A DNA stretch of 64,000 bases, from positions 752,055-816,054 of the forward strand of contig NZ_JQMQ01000005.1 of the NCBI RefSeq assembly GCF_000744815.1. The letters run 5' to 3'. The notes beneath the pieces are model-generated. The model was not told the DNA's origin. It searched no databases and saw only the letters and a program-made list of their open reading frames with translations. This stretch comes from Phaeacidiphilus oryzae TH49. GTDB taxonomy: Bacteria > Actinomycetota > Actinomycetes > Streptomycetales > Streptomycetaceae. Positions within the stretch are counted from its first letter, which is position 1; the number at the start of each line of letters is the position of its first letter. A program made the translations under genes and the position numbers. This document shows positions 56,122 to 64,000 of this stretch, piece by piece.

Positions 56122-57144
56122 ATGCGCGCGCACGGATCGAGACAGGCATGGCCGCGACGGGCGGCGACCACCACCGCCGCGGCCCTGCTGGCCGTCGCGG
56201 GGCTGGCCGCCTGCGGCGGCGGCAGCGGAGGCGGAGGCGGCTCGGGCGGCGGCGGGGCGGGCGGCAGCGGCGGCGCCGCCACCCAGGGCCAGGCGGACTC
56301 CCGCGGCACCGTCGCCTCCGCACCCCCCGCCTCGCCGACCTACACCCGGCGCGCCCCCGCCGACGGCGTGCCGCAGCCCCGCCACGTGGTGGTGGTCGTC
56401 GAGGAGAACCGGGCCTACCAGCAGATCATCGGCAGTCCGGAAGCGCCCTATCTCAACTCCCTGGCCCGGCAGGGCGCCCAGTTCACCGCCTTCGACGCCG
56501 AGACCCACCCCAGCCAGCCCAACTACCTGGCCCTCTTCTCCGGCTCACCGCAGGGCGTGACCGGCGACGCATGCCCGTCCCACGCCTTCTCCGCGGCCAA
56601 CCTCGGCTCCGAGCTGATCGCCGCCGGCGAGGGCTTCACCGGCTACGCGGAGAGCCTGCCCGGCGTCGGCTCCACCTCCTGCGACACCGGCGACTACGCC
56701 CGCCGGCACGTCCCCTGGGCGGACTTCTCCAACCTGCCGGCCTCGGCCGACCAGCCGTTCAGCGCCTTCCCCCGGACGGCGTCCGGCTGGGCGGCGCTGC
56801 CCGCCGTCTCCTTCGTCATCCCGAACGTCCAGCACGACATGCACGACGGCTCGATCGCGCAGGGCGACACCTGGCTCAAGGAGAACCTCGGCGGCTACGC
56901 GGACTGGGCCCGCTCCCACGACAGCCTGCTGGTCGTCACCTGGGACGAGGACGACACGGACAGCCCGAACAGCAACCGCATCCCCACCTTCGTGGTCGGC
57001 GGCGGCATCCGCCCCGGCGCCTACAGCACGCATCTGAACCACTACAGCCTGCTGCGCACCCTCGAGGACGCCTACGGCCTGGCCCCCACCGGGGCCGCCG
57101 CGAACACCGCCCCGATCCGCGGCATCTGGACGCGTTCGAATTGA
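56122..57144 (+). CDS. Secreted phosphoesterase lipoprotein (phospholipase C/acid phosphatase-like, PF04185)
   Basis: A 340-residue lipoprotein: signal peptide with lipobox LAVAGLAAC, then a Gly/Ser-rich flexible linker of about 25 residues, then a phosphoesterase domain. The domain starts HVVVVVEENRAYQQIIGSPEAPYLNSLA (the conserved EENRxYxxI metal-site segment), continues THPSQPNYLALFSG (nucleophile region) and FVIPNVQHDMHDGSIAQGD, and ends with LLVVTWDEDDTDSPNSNRIP (acidic metal ligands). This is the AcpA/PLC-like fold, probably a secreted phosphatase or phosphodiesterase that releases phosphate from organic substrates. ATG 56122 is used with GGGGGG upstream. Confidence 0.9.
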   Translation: MRAHGSRQAWPRRAATTTAAALLAVAGLAACGGGSGGGGGSGGGGAGGSGGAATQGQADSRGTVASAPPASPTYTRRAPADGVPQPRHVVVVVEENRAYQQIIGSPEAPYLNSLARQGAQFTAFDAETHPSQPNYLALFSGSPQGVTGDACPSHAFSAANLGSELIAAGEGFTGYAESLPGVGSTSCDTGDYARRHVPWADFSNLPASADQPFSAFPRTASGWAALPAVSFVIPNVQHDMHDGSIAQGDTWLKENLGGYADWARSHDSLLVVTWDEDDTDSPNSNRIPTFVVGGGIRPGAYSTHLNHYSLLRTLEDAYGLAPTGAAANTAPIRGIWTRSN

Positions 57145-57260
57145 CACCGCCTCAGAAGACGGGCCCGCCGGCCCCACCCGTCCGGGCCACTCCGCTCGCC
57201 GTGCCGTAACCTACCCACCACAGTGGGCGGGACGGCACGAGCGGCACACGGGAGCGAACG

Positions 57261-58496
57261 GTGGCACCAGGGACCGACCGGTCGCGTCGCGTCCAGCCGC
57301 CGCCCCGCCTGCCCCGCCACGGCGGCCCGGCCACCCGCCGGCTGCAGGCGCCGGCCCGCCGGCTCCTCCGCGTCCTGCTGCCGGCCGCCCTGGTCCTGGT
57401 CGGCATCATGGCGGACGTCTTCACCCCACCCGACTTCAGCGGAGCCCCGCTGTACTCGGCCGCGCCGATGGCAGCCGCCGCGCTCCTCTCCTTCCGCGGC
57501 ACGGTCTTCATCGGCCTGGCCGCGATCGCGGCGGACACCGGCCAGCTGGCCGCCCTCGGCTACCTGTCCACACCGGGCAACTTCACCGAGCCCGCCACCA
57601 TCGCCACCGTCACGGCGGTGGCCCTGATCACCAACGTGATGCTGCGCCGCAGCGACCGCAAGGCCCGGTCGGCCCGGACGGTGGCCGCGGCGGTGCAGCG
57701 GGCGGTGCTGCCGCACCCGCCCTCCCGGCTGGACGGCCTGCTGCTGGCCGCGCGCTACCAGGCCGCCTTCGCCGACACCCTGATCGGCGGCGACCTCTAC
57801 GCCGCCCAGCAGACCCCGTACGGCGTCCGGCTGCTGGTGGGGGACGTCCGGGGCAAGGGACTTGACGCCGTCGAGGCGGTGACCGTGGTGATCGGCGCGT
57901 TCCGGGAGGCCGCGGACGAGGAGCCGACCCTGAAGGGACTCGCCGACCGGCTGGAGCGGGCGCTGCTGCGCGAGGGACGCCGCCGGGCCGGACTGGACCA
58001 GGTGGAGGGGTTCACCACCGCCCTCCTGGCCGAGATCGCCCCGGCCGACCCCGAGCGCGGCGCCGACGCGCCGCGCGCCCTCCGCCTGGTGAACTGCGGC
58101 CATCCGGCCCCGATGCTGCTCACCCCCGGCACCCCGGACTCCCCCGGCACCGCGCGAGTGCTGGAGCCGAGCTCCCACGCGCTTCCGCTGGGCACCTCGC
58201 TGGACGCGGACGGGCCGGTCGAGGACTGCTGGGATCTCCCGGCCGACGCCACCCTGCTGCTCTTCACCGACGGGGTGACCGAGGCCAGGGACGAGCTCGG
58301 CGTGTTCTACGACTCGGCCGAGCGCCTGCCCCAGCTGCCGTTCACCAGCCCCGGCCAACTCCTGGACGCCCTGATCGAGGACGTCACCCGCCACACCGGC
58401 GGCACCATCACCGACGACATGGCCCTCCTCGCCCTCACCCGCCCGACCCCGACGCTGCCGGCCCGACCGGACGCGGCGCGGGCTGCGGCCGGGTGA
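57261..58496 (+). CDS. Membrane-anchored PP2C (SpoIIE) serine phosphatase
   Basis: A 411-residue protein. Residues about 35-130 contain three to four hydrophobic segments (LLPAALVLVGIMADVFTPP, ALITNVMLRRS), and residues about 145-400 form a SpoIIE/PP2C domain: TVAAAVQRAVLPHPP, then GGDLYAAQQTPYGVRLLVGDVRGKGLDAVEAV with two metal-binding Asp, LRLVNCGHPAPMLLTP, LLLFTDGVTEARDELGVFY, and DDMALLALTR. Such phosphatases dephosphorylate anti-anti-sigma factors in partner-switch networks, the counterparts of the RsbW-like ATPase encoded at 4604-5110. GTG 57261 follows GGGAG. Confidence 0.92.
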   Translation: MAPGTDRSRRVQPPPRLPRHGGPATRRLQAPARRLLRVLLPAALVLVGIMADVFTPPDFSGAPLYSAAPMAAAALLSFRGTVFIGLAAIAADTGQLAALGYLSTPGNFTEPATIATVTAVALITNVMLRRSDRKARSARTVAAAVQRAVLPHPPSRLDGLLLAARYQAAFADTLIGGDLYAAQQTPYGVRLLVGDVRGKGLDAVEAVTVVIGAFREAADEEPTLKGLADRLERALLREGRRRAGLDQVEGFTTALLAEIAPADPERGADAPRALRLVNCGHPAPMLLTPGTPDSPGTARVLEPSSHALPLGTSLDADGPVEDCWDLPADATLLLFTDGVTEARDELGVFYDSAERLPQLPFTSPGQLLDALIEDVTRHTGGTITDDMALLALTRPTPTLPARPDAARAAAG

Positions 58497-58570
58497 GGGG
58501 CGGGGGCGCGAGCGGCGGCGGCCTCGCCCCCGGTCCGCGCTCACGGTTCACCGGGCATTACGGTGGGACA

Positions 58571-58624
58571 CGAAGACCTCCGCGCGGTGAAGACTCGACA
58601 CCTCCACCACACCGGAGGTCTTCG
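58571..58624. repeat. 12-bp inverted repeat, terminator or remnant of a mobile element
   Basis: CGAAGACCTCCG (58571-58582) and CGGAGGTCTTCG (58613-58624) are perfect inverted copies 30 bp apart, between the convergent phosphatase (58496) and hypothetical (58673) genes. The 9-mer GGGCATTAC occurs on both sides (about 58553 and 58662). The stem could simply terminate both transcripts, or the arrangement could be what is left of a small mobile element. Confidence 0.5.
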
Positions 58625-58672
58625 CCTTCACTCAAGACCACCCAGCGTCAACAACGCTCGTGGGCATTACAG

Positions 58673-58966
58673 CTAGTCTCCCAGGAACCACAGATAGCGG
58701 TGCGATCCGCCCTCCACGGTCCGGCAGAGGTCCGCGATCTCCGCCGCGGCCTCCTCGCCCAGCAGTTCCCGGATGGTCCGGCTACCGACCTCCCCGCGGA
58801 CCCTGACCGCCTGCCGCGCGTTGAACATCGTGTCCGCGTACGGCAGCAGGCCGCCCAGGTGCGGGTACGCGTCCTCGTCGACCTGCTGGAGCGCCCCCCA
58901 GTCGAGCCGGCACTCCGCGCGCTGGACGATGTCGCCGCGTTCCCCGCGAACCTGAACCGTGATCAT
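58673..58966 (-). CDS. Hypothetical protein, 97 aa
   Basis: ATG 58966. A mixed alpha/beta protein beginning MITVQVRGERGDIVQRAECRL and containing LLPYADTMFNARQAVRVRGE with an acidic C-terminal part ending SHRYLWFLGD. I do not recognise a family. Proteins ending in ...HRYLWFLGD are found as small orphans near Rhs or toxin genes in streptomycetes, so an accessory or immunity-like role is possible but is only inferred from position (third gene downstream of the Rhs toxin on the same strand). Confidence 0.65.
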   Translation of the reverse strand: MITVQVRGERGDIVQRAECRLDWGALQQVDEDAYPHLGGLLPYADTMFNARQAVRVRGEVGSRTIRELLGEEAAAEIADLCRTVEGGSHRYLWFLGD

Positions 58967-58986
58967 GCGCGGACGTCCTCAGTTCC

Positions 58987-59124
58987 TCATCGTCCGTGCG
59001 ATCCCTTCGGATTGCGCGCAGCCTCGAGGGCGCGCTGCTCGCGAACCCGCCTCTGCATCCGCCCGACGGCCAGCACCGTCGACGTCACCACACACGCGAT
59101 CAGGAACAGCCTCTCCGCGCTCAC
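58987..59124 (-). CDS. Small single-pass membrane protein, 45 aa
   Basis: Starts at GTG 59124, six bases after GGGAGGGG. The first 20 residues are hydrophobic (SAERLFLIACVVTSTVLAVG) and the rest is basic (RMQRRVREQRALEAARN), a single-pass topology. The strong ribosome binding site and its place between two same-strand genes support it as real despite its size. No family recognised. It may belong to the toxin gene cluster. Confidence 0.55.
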   Translation of the reverse strand: MSAERLFLIACVVTSTVLAVGRMQRRVREQRALEAARNPKGSHGR

Positions 59125-59146
59125 GAACGCCCCTCCCGAGGACTCG

Positions 59147-59575
59147 TCAGTTCCGATTCCGCTCCAGGACCTGGACGAGGCCGTCCAGTGACTCCCGCGC
59201 GGCGACCCGGTCCTCCTCGCTGACCCAGCTCGCCTCCCACCAGCCCCCGCCGTGGGAGACGGCCGCGCGCACCGCACGTACCGCGACCGCGCCCAGGCCC
59301 GCCGCGGAGCCGGCAGCCAGCCCCGCACCGGCCAGGGCGTCGTCGCCCGCCCAGGGGAGCGCTTCTCCTCCCGGCAGGGCCCCCGCCACGACGGCCGCCG
59401 CGGCCAGGACCTCCTCGGGCACGATCTCCCGCATGATCGCCTCAGGCCGCTGGTCCGCGATGGTCAGGACGTCCACCACCCGGGTCCTGCGGTCTCCTTC
59501 GGGAAGCTCCGCCAGGAGGTCGAGGAAATCCATGGCGCTGTCACTACCGATCGGAGAAACTCCCCAAGTTCCCAT
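59147..59575 (-). CDS. DUF4259-like protein, candidate immunity protein
   Basis: A 142-residue protein starting at ATG 59575 behind AGGAG. The opening MGTWGVSPIGSDSAMDFLDLLAE matches the DUF4259 hallmark (MGTWG-x-P-x-x-x-D-x-A-x-DF), followed by a helical region. DUF4259 proteins are small cytoplasmic proteins of unknown role that occur next to toxins and elsewhere. Here it lies 63 bp downstream of the Rhs toxin stop, exactly where the immunity gene of a polymorphic toxin should be, so it is the best candidate for neutralising the GIY-YIG tip; that role is inference. Confidence 0.8.
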   Translation of the reverse strand: MGTWGVSPIGSDSAMDFLDLLAELPEGDRRTRVVDVLTIADQRPEAIMREIVPEEVLAAAAVVAGALPGGEALPWAGDDALAGAGLAAGSAAGLGAVAVRAVRAAVSHGGGWWEASWVSEEDRVAARESLDGLVQVLERNRN

Positions 59576-59638
59576 GTCTCCTGCTGCTCCGTTCCTAGAC
59601 TCACCCATACGCTAGGCCCTGCCGAGGTCCTGGGACCT

Positions 59639-62600
59639 CTATGGCCAGGAGATGCCCAAGCCACTGACGTCGATCTCGGGATCGCGGCGGTTCAGCAGCG
59701 TCGCCCCGAAGTCCTTCCAGCCTTCCATTACCGTCTGCTCCACCCGCCGGGCGGTAACAGAGGTCACTCCCCTGGGCAGCGTCATCCAGGTGACGTTGGC
59801 GATGTCGGACTCGCCGAACCCGGCCGCGGTGAGCGCATGGCCCGGCTTTATCGAAGCCGCGACCCGGCCGCGGATGCTCGTGGTGGACATCCCCACGTAC
59901 TTGGACCCGTTGTTCATGTGGATCGTGTACACGCCCGGACTGTCCGGTACACCGAACGTCGCGGCCGGGCAGTTGTGCACCAGGACCGACGTGGCTCCGG
60001 CCGCGACGTAGAAGTCGTGAACCGCCGGGACGGTGAGGTCCCACATGTCGCCGTCGGAGACCTTCGGGGCGTCGCCGCCCACGACGATGACGAGCGAGCC
60101 GTCGGGGCTGGTGAGCAGGTCTCCGGGGCGCAGGTGGGAGGCCTCGACCCAGCTGTGCCTGGTCCGGTCGAAGAACAGGTGGTGGGCAGTGGTGTGGATC
60201 ACCGTGCCGCCGCCTGCCGAGGCCGTACGGACGGTCAGGTCGTACAGGTCGGTGTCATGGTGGACCAGTACGTGGGACAGGGGCGTGCTCTCGGTCCTGC
60301 CGGTCCGCGTATCGGTGGCCACGACCCTGTCGCCCGGCTTCAACTGGCTGATCGCCACCCGCTTGCCGCCGGTGAGCAGGACCGGCGTGTCGGCGGTGAA
60401 GCTCTCGCCGCCGCAGCCGACCCCCTGCGCCTCGCTCTCCGCGACCTGCTCGCCCTCGTTCTCCGCCGCGGCGCTCGCCGCCTGCTCGCGCTCTGCCGCG
60501 GCCCGGGCCTCCGCCGCGCGCTGCTCCGCGGCCTTCGCCTCCTCCGCCGCCTTGGCTTGCGCCTTCGCCTCGTTCGCCGCCGCCGTGGTGGTGTCCGCCG
60601 CTGCCGCGTCGCCCGCCTTGGTGGCGGTCTTGGCGGCCTCGCCGGCGTCGACCGCGTCCTTCACGTCGTTCGCGGCGTGGTCGATGTTCTTGGCCGCCTC
60701 CACGGCCTCGATGCCCTCGTCCGCGTACTTCGCGCCCTTGATGGCGTAGCGGGCGCCCAGCGCCGCGTCGCCGACCACCGGGATCGCTCCGGCGAAGGAG
60801 AGGCCCGCGTCCAGGTAGTCGCCGTCGGCCGCGTACCAGGCGCCGTTGGCCACGTCCGCGACCGCGCCGACGACCGGGACCATGCCCACCGCGTCGAGGG
60901 CGGCGTGTCCGAGGTCGGAGAGCCAGCCGTGGCCGTCCAGCTCGATGTTGGAGAGCGGGTTGCCGGCGCCGAAGGCGTACGGGTTGCCGCTGTACGGGTC
61001 GGAGACCAGGCCCATGTCGGAGAGGGCGCCGTTGTACATGTCCCGGGAGAGGAAGCGGTTCAGCCCCGGGTCGTAGGTGCGGAAGCCCATGTTGTAGTCG
61101 CCGGTGTTGCCGTCCACGGCCTGGGCGTTGAACCGGTACTCGTTGTACGGACCGGAGGCCGAGGTGCTGGAGCCGGGCTTGTCGGCCCCGGTGTCCTGGG
61201 CCGAGCTGTCGGCGCCGTAGGCGGTGTAGCCGTAGGTCGACTTGGTGTCGCCGTTGGCGTCGGTGACCGCCTGGACGTCGGAGTGGGAGTCGTAGCTGTA
61301 GTAGGTCGGCTCCTCGGTGCCGTCCGACTTGTGGACCACCTGGGCGATCCGCTCACCCCAGGGCGAGTAGTCGTAGGACTTGGTGACCTTGCCACCCACC
61401 TGCTCGTCGACGACCGCGCTGGACATCGCCAGGTAGTCGTAGACCGTGGTCTGCGCCGAGGTCCCGCCGGCGTTGTCCGTCTCGGAGACCTTGCGGTCGA
61501 ACGGGTCGTAGGTGAAGTCGGTGGTGGTGAAGGCCGATCCGGACTTCTTCTGCTCCGAGGCGATGTGGTCGAACCCGTCGTAGCTGTACCGCTCGACCAC
61601 GCTGCCCGCGGTGCTGACGGTGTCCATCCGGCCGAAGGGGTCGTAGTCGTACGCCGAGGTGATCCCGGCGACCACGGTGGACTGCAGCCGGTTGCGGTCG
61701 TAGTTCGAGGTCGTCGTCGTGCCGTGGACGGTCTGCGAGACGACGTTGCCGTTCTGGTCGTAGGTGTAGGACTCGTTGCCGCTGTTGTCGGAGTTGGTCA
61801 CCGACTGGACCTGGTCCTGCGGCGTGTAGGCGGTGTCCTTGGTGTCCGTCAGGTACGCCGAGTGGTTGTCGGCGTTCTGGGTGGTGGAGGCGTCCTCGGT
61901 CTGGTTGCCGTTGGGGTCGTAGGTGTAGGTGTGCTCGGCGACCTTGGTGCTGCCGTCGGACTTGGTCTCCAGCTGGTGCTGGAGCGAACCGTCCAGGAAG
62001 TAGCTGGAGTCGACCACGTTCCCGTTCGGCTTGGTCTCGGTGGCGACCTGGCCGGAGGGGGTCCAGGTGAAGGAGGTGGTCTTCGGCGACGGGTCGCTGC
62101 CGGACTCCTTGTTCACCACCTGGGTGAGGAGGTTGCGCACGTCGTACTGGAAGGAGTCGACCTCCTGGTCGTGGGTGCGCGAGGTGGTGTTGCCGTCCGC
62201 GTCGTAGTTGAACGAGGTGGTGTGGACGGCGCTGCCGGACTTGTTCTCCTTGAGCGTCGTCAGCTGGCCGGCCTGGTCGTAGCTGGCCGCGTAGTCGTCG
62301 ACCCGGGCGTTCGGCGAGTTGTCGGCCAGGTCGGTGAGCTGGCCGTCGGGGTCGTAGGAGTAGGTGAAGGAGACGGGCTTGGGCTGGGTGTCACCGGAGT
62401 TGTCGCGGACCAGCTTCACCGCGTCCGCGGTCACCGCGCCGCCGGAGTTCTCGGCGAGCGAGATGCTCTGGCCGGTGCCGTCCTGGGTGAAGGCGTAGGA
62501 GCCCAGGGAGACCCAGGTGCCGGTGTTCTTGGTCTGGTCGACGGTGACCTTGCTGCTGCCGCTGCTCCCGGTGACGGTGTAGGAGGCGCCGGTGGCGGCG

Positions 62601-64000
62601 CCGCTGACGCTCGGGTAGTCGACGAAGACCTGGTAGGTGCCGTCCTCGGGGATGTTCAGGTTCCAGGTGAAGCTGTCGGAGCCGGAACCGGCCGAGTGGG
62701 TCAGGTAGTCGTAGCCCTGGTAGCCGGTGCCGCTGCCGGAGGAGGCCCAACTGCCGGTCGCCGAGACGTTCTGCGCGTCGGAGTCGTCGACCAGGGCGAC
62801 CTGGAGGCCGACCGGGACGCCGTTGTCGGTGCGGGTCTCGATCTTGCCGTCGGGGTAGTAGCCCCAGCCCTGGGTGCGCGAGGAGGAGCCGCCGGCCGAG
62901 GTGATGGTCCGGGCGGTCTGCTGGCCGTCGGCGTTGTAGTCGTACGAGGTGGTGATGGACCACGGGTCGGTGGTCGCCTTGGTCCAGCCGTTGTCCCAGT
63001 AGCTGAAGGTGGTGTCGTTGCGGACCGACTGGCCCTGCGAGGGCGGGGCGCTGACCTTGCTCATCCGGCCGGCCGCGTCGTAGGAGTAGTCGGTCTCCGG
63101 CGCGGTCTTGTAGGTCGGGTCGTTCGGGTTGTACGCCCCGAACACCTTGGAGGTGCGGTTGTCCGCGTCGTACTGGGTGGTCGTGGTGTACGCGCCGGCG
63201 ACGCCCGAGGCGACACCCCGCGGGGTGATCACCGAGGTCTCGTTGCCGACCTGGTCGTAGGTGTACTCCGTGGTGTCGTACGCGATGGTGCCGTTGGACG
63301 ACGAGTGGGGGTTCTGGACCTTGGTGGTCTGCCCGTTCTGGTCGTAGGAGTAGAGGGTTGCGTTGCCGTTCTCGTCGGTGGTCGAGGTCTGCAGGCCGTC
63401 CACGTCGTACGAGGTGGACTTGTAGTGGCCGGCCGCGTCGGTGACCTTCACGGCACGGTGGTCCAGGTCGTACTCGTACTTGCTGGTGTAGCCGCTGGTG
63501 TTGTACTTCAGCGGGTCGATGACCTCGGAGACGTTGCCCACGTCGTCGTACTGGGTCGTGGTGACGTGGTTGTTCGGGTCGGTGACCGTGGTCGGCTCGC
63601 CGTCCGCGTCGTAGCCGTAGTTCGTGGTGTACGAGCCGGCGGCGGCCCCGGGGACGTTGCCGTTTGGAGCGGTGGAGCTCGACTCGTCGCCCACGTTGTC
63701 GTAGGCGTAGGTCGCGGTCCGGATCGGCGAGGTCGAGGTGTCCTGGGGCAGGGTCGTCGAGGTGTTCTCGTCGTTCGCGTCGTAGACCGCGGTGGTCACC
63801 GCGCCGTTCGGGGCGGTGGACCTGGTGACGTTGTCGTTGGCGTCGTAGGTGGGCGCCGGGGTGGTGATGTACACCCCGCTCGCCTGGTCCTTGGGCACCT
63901 TGCTGGTGGTCGGGCGGCCGAACACGTCGTAGCCGTAGCTGGAGGTGTGGTTCAGCGCGTCGGTGACCGAGACGACGTTGCCGCGGATGTCGTAGGCGGT
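59639..64000 (-). CDS. Rhs/YD-repeat polymorphic toxin with HINT release domain and GIY-YIG nuclease tip (5' end beyond the window)
   Basis: At least 1453 codons, open past the right edge, so the N-terminal secretion part is missing. In order toward the C-terminus: many YD repeats (YDANDNVTRSTAP, YDADGEPTTVTDPN and others); a golvesin/Xly-CBD-like insert at about 62400-62790 (DGTYQVFVDYPSVSG, TGTWVSLGSYAF); the Rhs core (RFLSRDMYNGA, YAFGAGNPLSNIELDGHG); a hydrophobic pre-toxin stretch; an Ala/Lys/Glu coiled segment (AEEAKAAEQRAAEARAAAE); a HINT domain with its Cys in GCGGESFTADTPVLL, HTTAHHLFF and the cleavage end VHNC; and a 105-residue tip with PGVYTIHMNNGSKYVGMSTTSIRG, ARRVEQTVMEGW and LLNRRDPEID, the GIY-YIG pattern. 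The tip would be freed by autoproteolysis and act as a nuclease toxin. Rare codons such as ATA appear in the tip. Confidence 0.9.
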   Translation of the reverse strand, partial: TAYDIRGNVVSVTDALNHTSSYGYDVFGRPTTSKVPKDQASGVYITTPAPTYDANDNVTRSTAPNGAVTTAVYDANDENTSTTLPQDTSTSPIRTATYAYDNVGDESSSTAPNGNVPGAAAGSYTTNYGYDADGEPTTVTDPNNHVTTTQYDDVGNVSEVIDPLKYNTSGYTSKYEYDLDHRAVKVTDAAGHYKSTSYDVDGLQTSTTDENGNATLYSYDQNGQTTKVQNPHSSSNGTIAYDTTEYTYDQVGNETSVITPRGVASGVAGAYTTTTQYDADNRTSKVFGAYNPNDPTYKTAPETDYSYDAAGRMSKVSAPPSQGQSVRNDTTFSYWDNGWTKATTDPWSITTSYDYNADGQQTARTITSAGGSSSRTQGWGYYPDGKIETRTDNGVPVGLQVALVDDSDAQNVSATGSWASSGSGTGYQGYDYLTHSAGSGSDSFTWNLNIPEDGTYQVFVDYPSVSGAATGASYTVTGSSGSSKVTVDQTKNTGTWVSLGSYAFTQDGTGQSISLAENSGGAVTADAVKLVRDNSGDTQPKPVSFTYSYDPDGQLTDLADNSPNARVDDYAASYDQAGQLTTLKENKSGSAVHTTSFNYDADGNTTSRTHDQEVDSFQYDVRNLLTQVVNKESGSDPSPKTTSFTWTPSGQVATETKPNGNVVDSSYFLDGSLQHQLETKSDGSTKVAEHTYTYDPNGNQTEDASTTQNADNHSAYLTDTKDTAYTPQDQVQSVTNSDNSGNESYTYDQNGNVVSQTVHGTTTTSNYDRNRLQSTVVAGITSAYDYDPFGRMDTVSTAGSVVERYSYDGFDHIASEQKKSGSAFTTTDFTYDPFDRKVSETDNAGGTSAQTTVYDYLAMSSAVVDEQVGGKVTKSYDYSPWGERIAQVVHKSDGTEEPTYYSYDSHSDVQAVTDANGDTKSTYGYTAYGADSSAQDTGADKPGSSTSASGPYNEYRFNAQAVDGNTGDYNMGFRTYDPGLNRFLSRDMYNGALSDMGLVSDPYSGNPYAFGAGNPLSNIELDGHGWLSDLGHAALDAVGMVPVVGAVADVANGAWYAADGDYLDAGLSFAGAIPVVGDAALGARYAIKGAKYADEGIEAVEAAKNIDHAANDVKDAVDAGEAAKTATKAGDAAAADTTTAAANEAKAQAKAAEEAKAAEQRAAEARAAAEREQAASAAAENEGEQVAESEAQGVGCGGESFTADTPVLLTGGKRVAISQLKPGDRVVATDTRTGRTESTPLSHVLVHHDTDLYDLTVRTASAGGGTVIHTTAHHLFFDRTRHSWVEASHLRPGDLLTSPDGSLVIVVGGDAPKVSDGDMWDLTVPAVHDFYVAAGATSVLVHNCPAATFGVPDSPGVYTIHMNNGSKYVGMSTTSIRGRVAASIKPGHALTAAGFGESDIANVTWMTLPRGVTSVTARRVEQTVMEGWKDFGATLLNRRDPEIDVSGLGISWP

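Noticed and set aside
62391-62963. A His/Arg-rich minus-strand frame inside the Rhs gene
   Set aside because: It is an alternative frame of the Rhs coding sequence with no signals of its own.

Overview
The window is high-GC (roughly 70-75%) DNA with dense, short-spaced genes, GTG and TTG starts as well as ATG, purine-rich ribosome binding sites, chaplins, a WhiB-family regulator, a BldA-era style mix of TetR, XRE, GntR, SorC and IclR regulators, DUF397 and DUF574 proteins, and ABC sugar importers that lack their own ATPase. All of this points to a mycelial, sporulating actinomycete of the Streptomycetaceae (Streptomyces, Kitasatospora or Streptacidiphilus type). It reads as chromosomal, probably an arm region rich in accessory genes. 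No rRNA, canonical tRNA, CRISPR array, replication origin or intact insertion sequence was seen.

Layout. 1-7 kb: an amino-acid antiporter cut by the left edge, a membrane alpha/beta hydrolase, a DUF574 methyltransferase, an anti-sigma-type ATPase diverging from a DUF397/XRE-DUF5753 pair across a striking array of nine 12-bp repeats, then a short chaplin. 7-21 kb: a series of regulator/enzyme modules, each with a TetR or XRE regulator and a visible dyad operator (alpha/beta hydrolase, luciferase-like oxidoreductase, epoxide hydrolase, SDR plus MFS), with a noncoding 148-bp tandem repeat at 13.35-13.98 kb. 21-27 kb: a SorC regulator divergent from a polyol-type ABC importer and a polyol dehydrogenase. 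27-32 kb: a glycosyltransferase with divergent TetR, a resuscitation-promoting-factor-like muralytic protein under a c-di-AMP (ydaO) riboswitch, and an SDR/MHS-transporter pair.

32.4-35 kb holds what I consider the most interesting locus: a Ro60/TROVE protein gene preceded by three tandem noncoding RNAs that look like bacterial Y RNAs. They share the 5' strand core GCGAAGCG and the 3' strand core GGYACTCGC, which pair with each other. The middle one carries a circularly permuted tRNA-like module: anticodon-like arm, T arm, an acceptor stem closed by a tiny loop, then the D arm.

35-39 kb: a one-repeat chaplin with a sortase signal, a WblA-like regulator running into an antisense DUF6011 zinc-ribbon gene, and a DGPF protein with an ECF42-type sigma factor. 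39-47 kb: a phosphonate (2-aminoethylphosphonate-type) uptake and breakdown cluster with a PhnSTUV-like transporter, a phosphonatase-like HAD hydrolase, a TIGR03364-type FAD oxidoreductase, a GntR/UTRA regulator and a PhnZ-like HD oxygenase. 47-58.5 kb: transporters, small housekeeping proteins, an IclR/MFS pair, a second DUF574 methyltransferase, a secreted phosphoesterase and a SpoIIE phosphatase. 58.6-64 kb: three small genes downstream of a large Rhs polymorphic toxin (cut by the right edge) that ends in a HINT autoprocessing domain and a GIY-YIG nuclease.

Two genes (a VOC protein and an MFS transporter) are broken by single-base frameshifts, both repaired by adding one C to a CCCCC run on the + strand; these may be assembly errors rather than biology.
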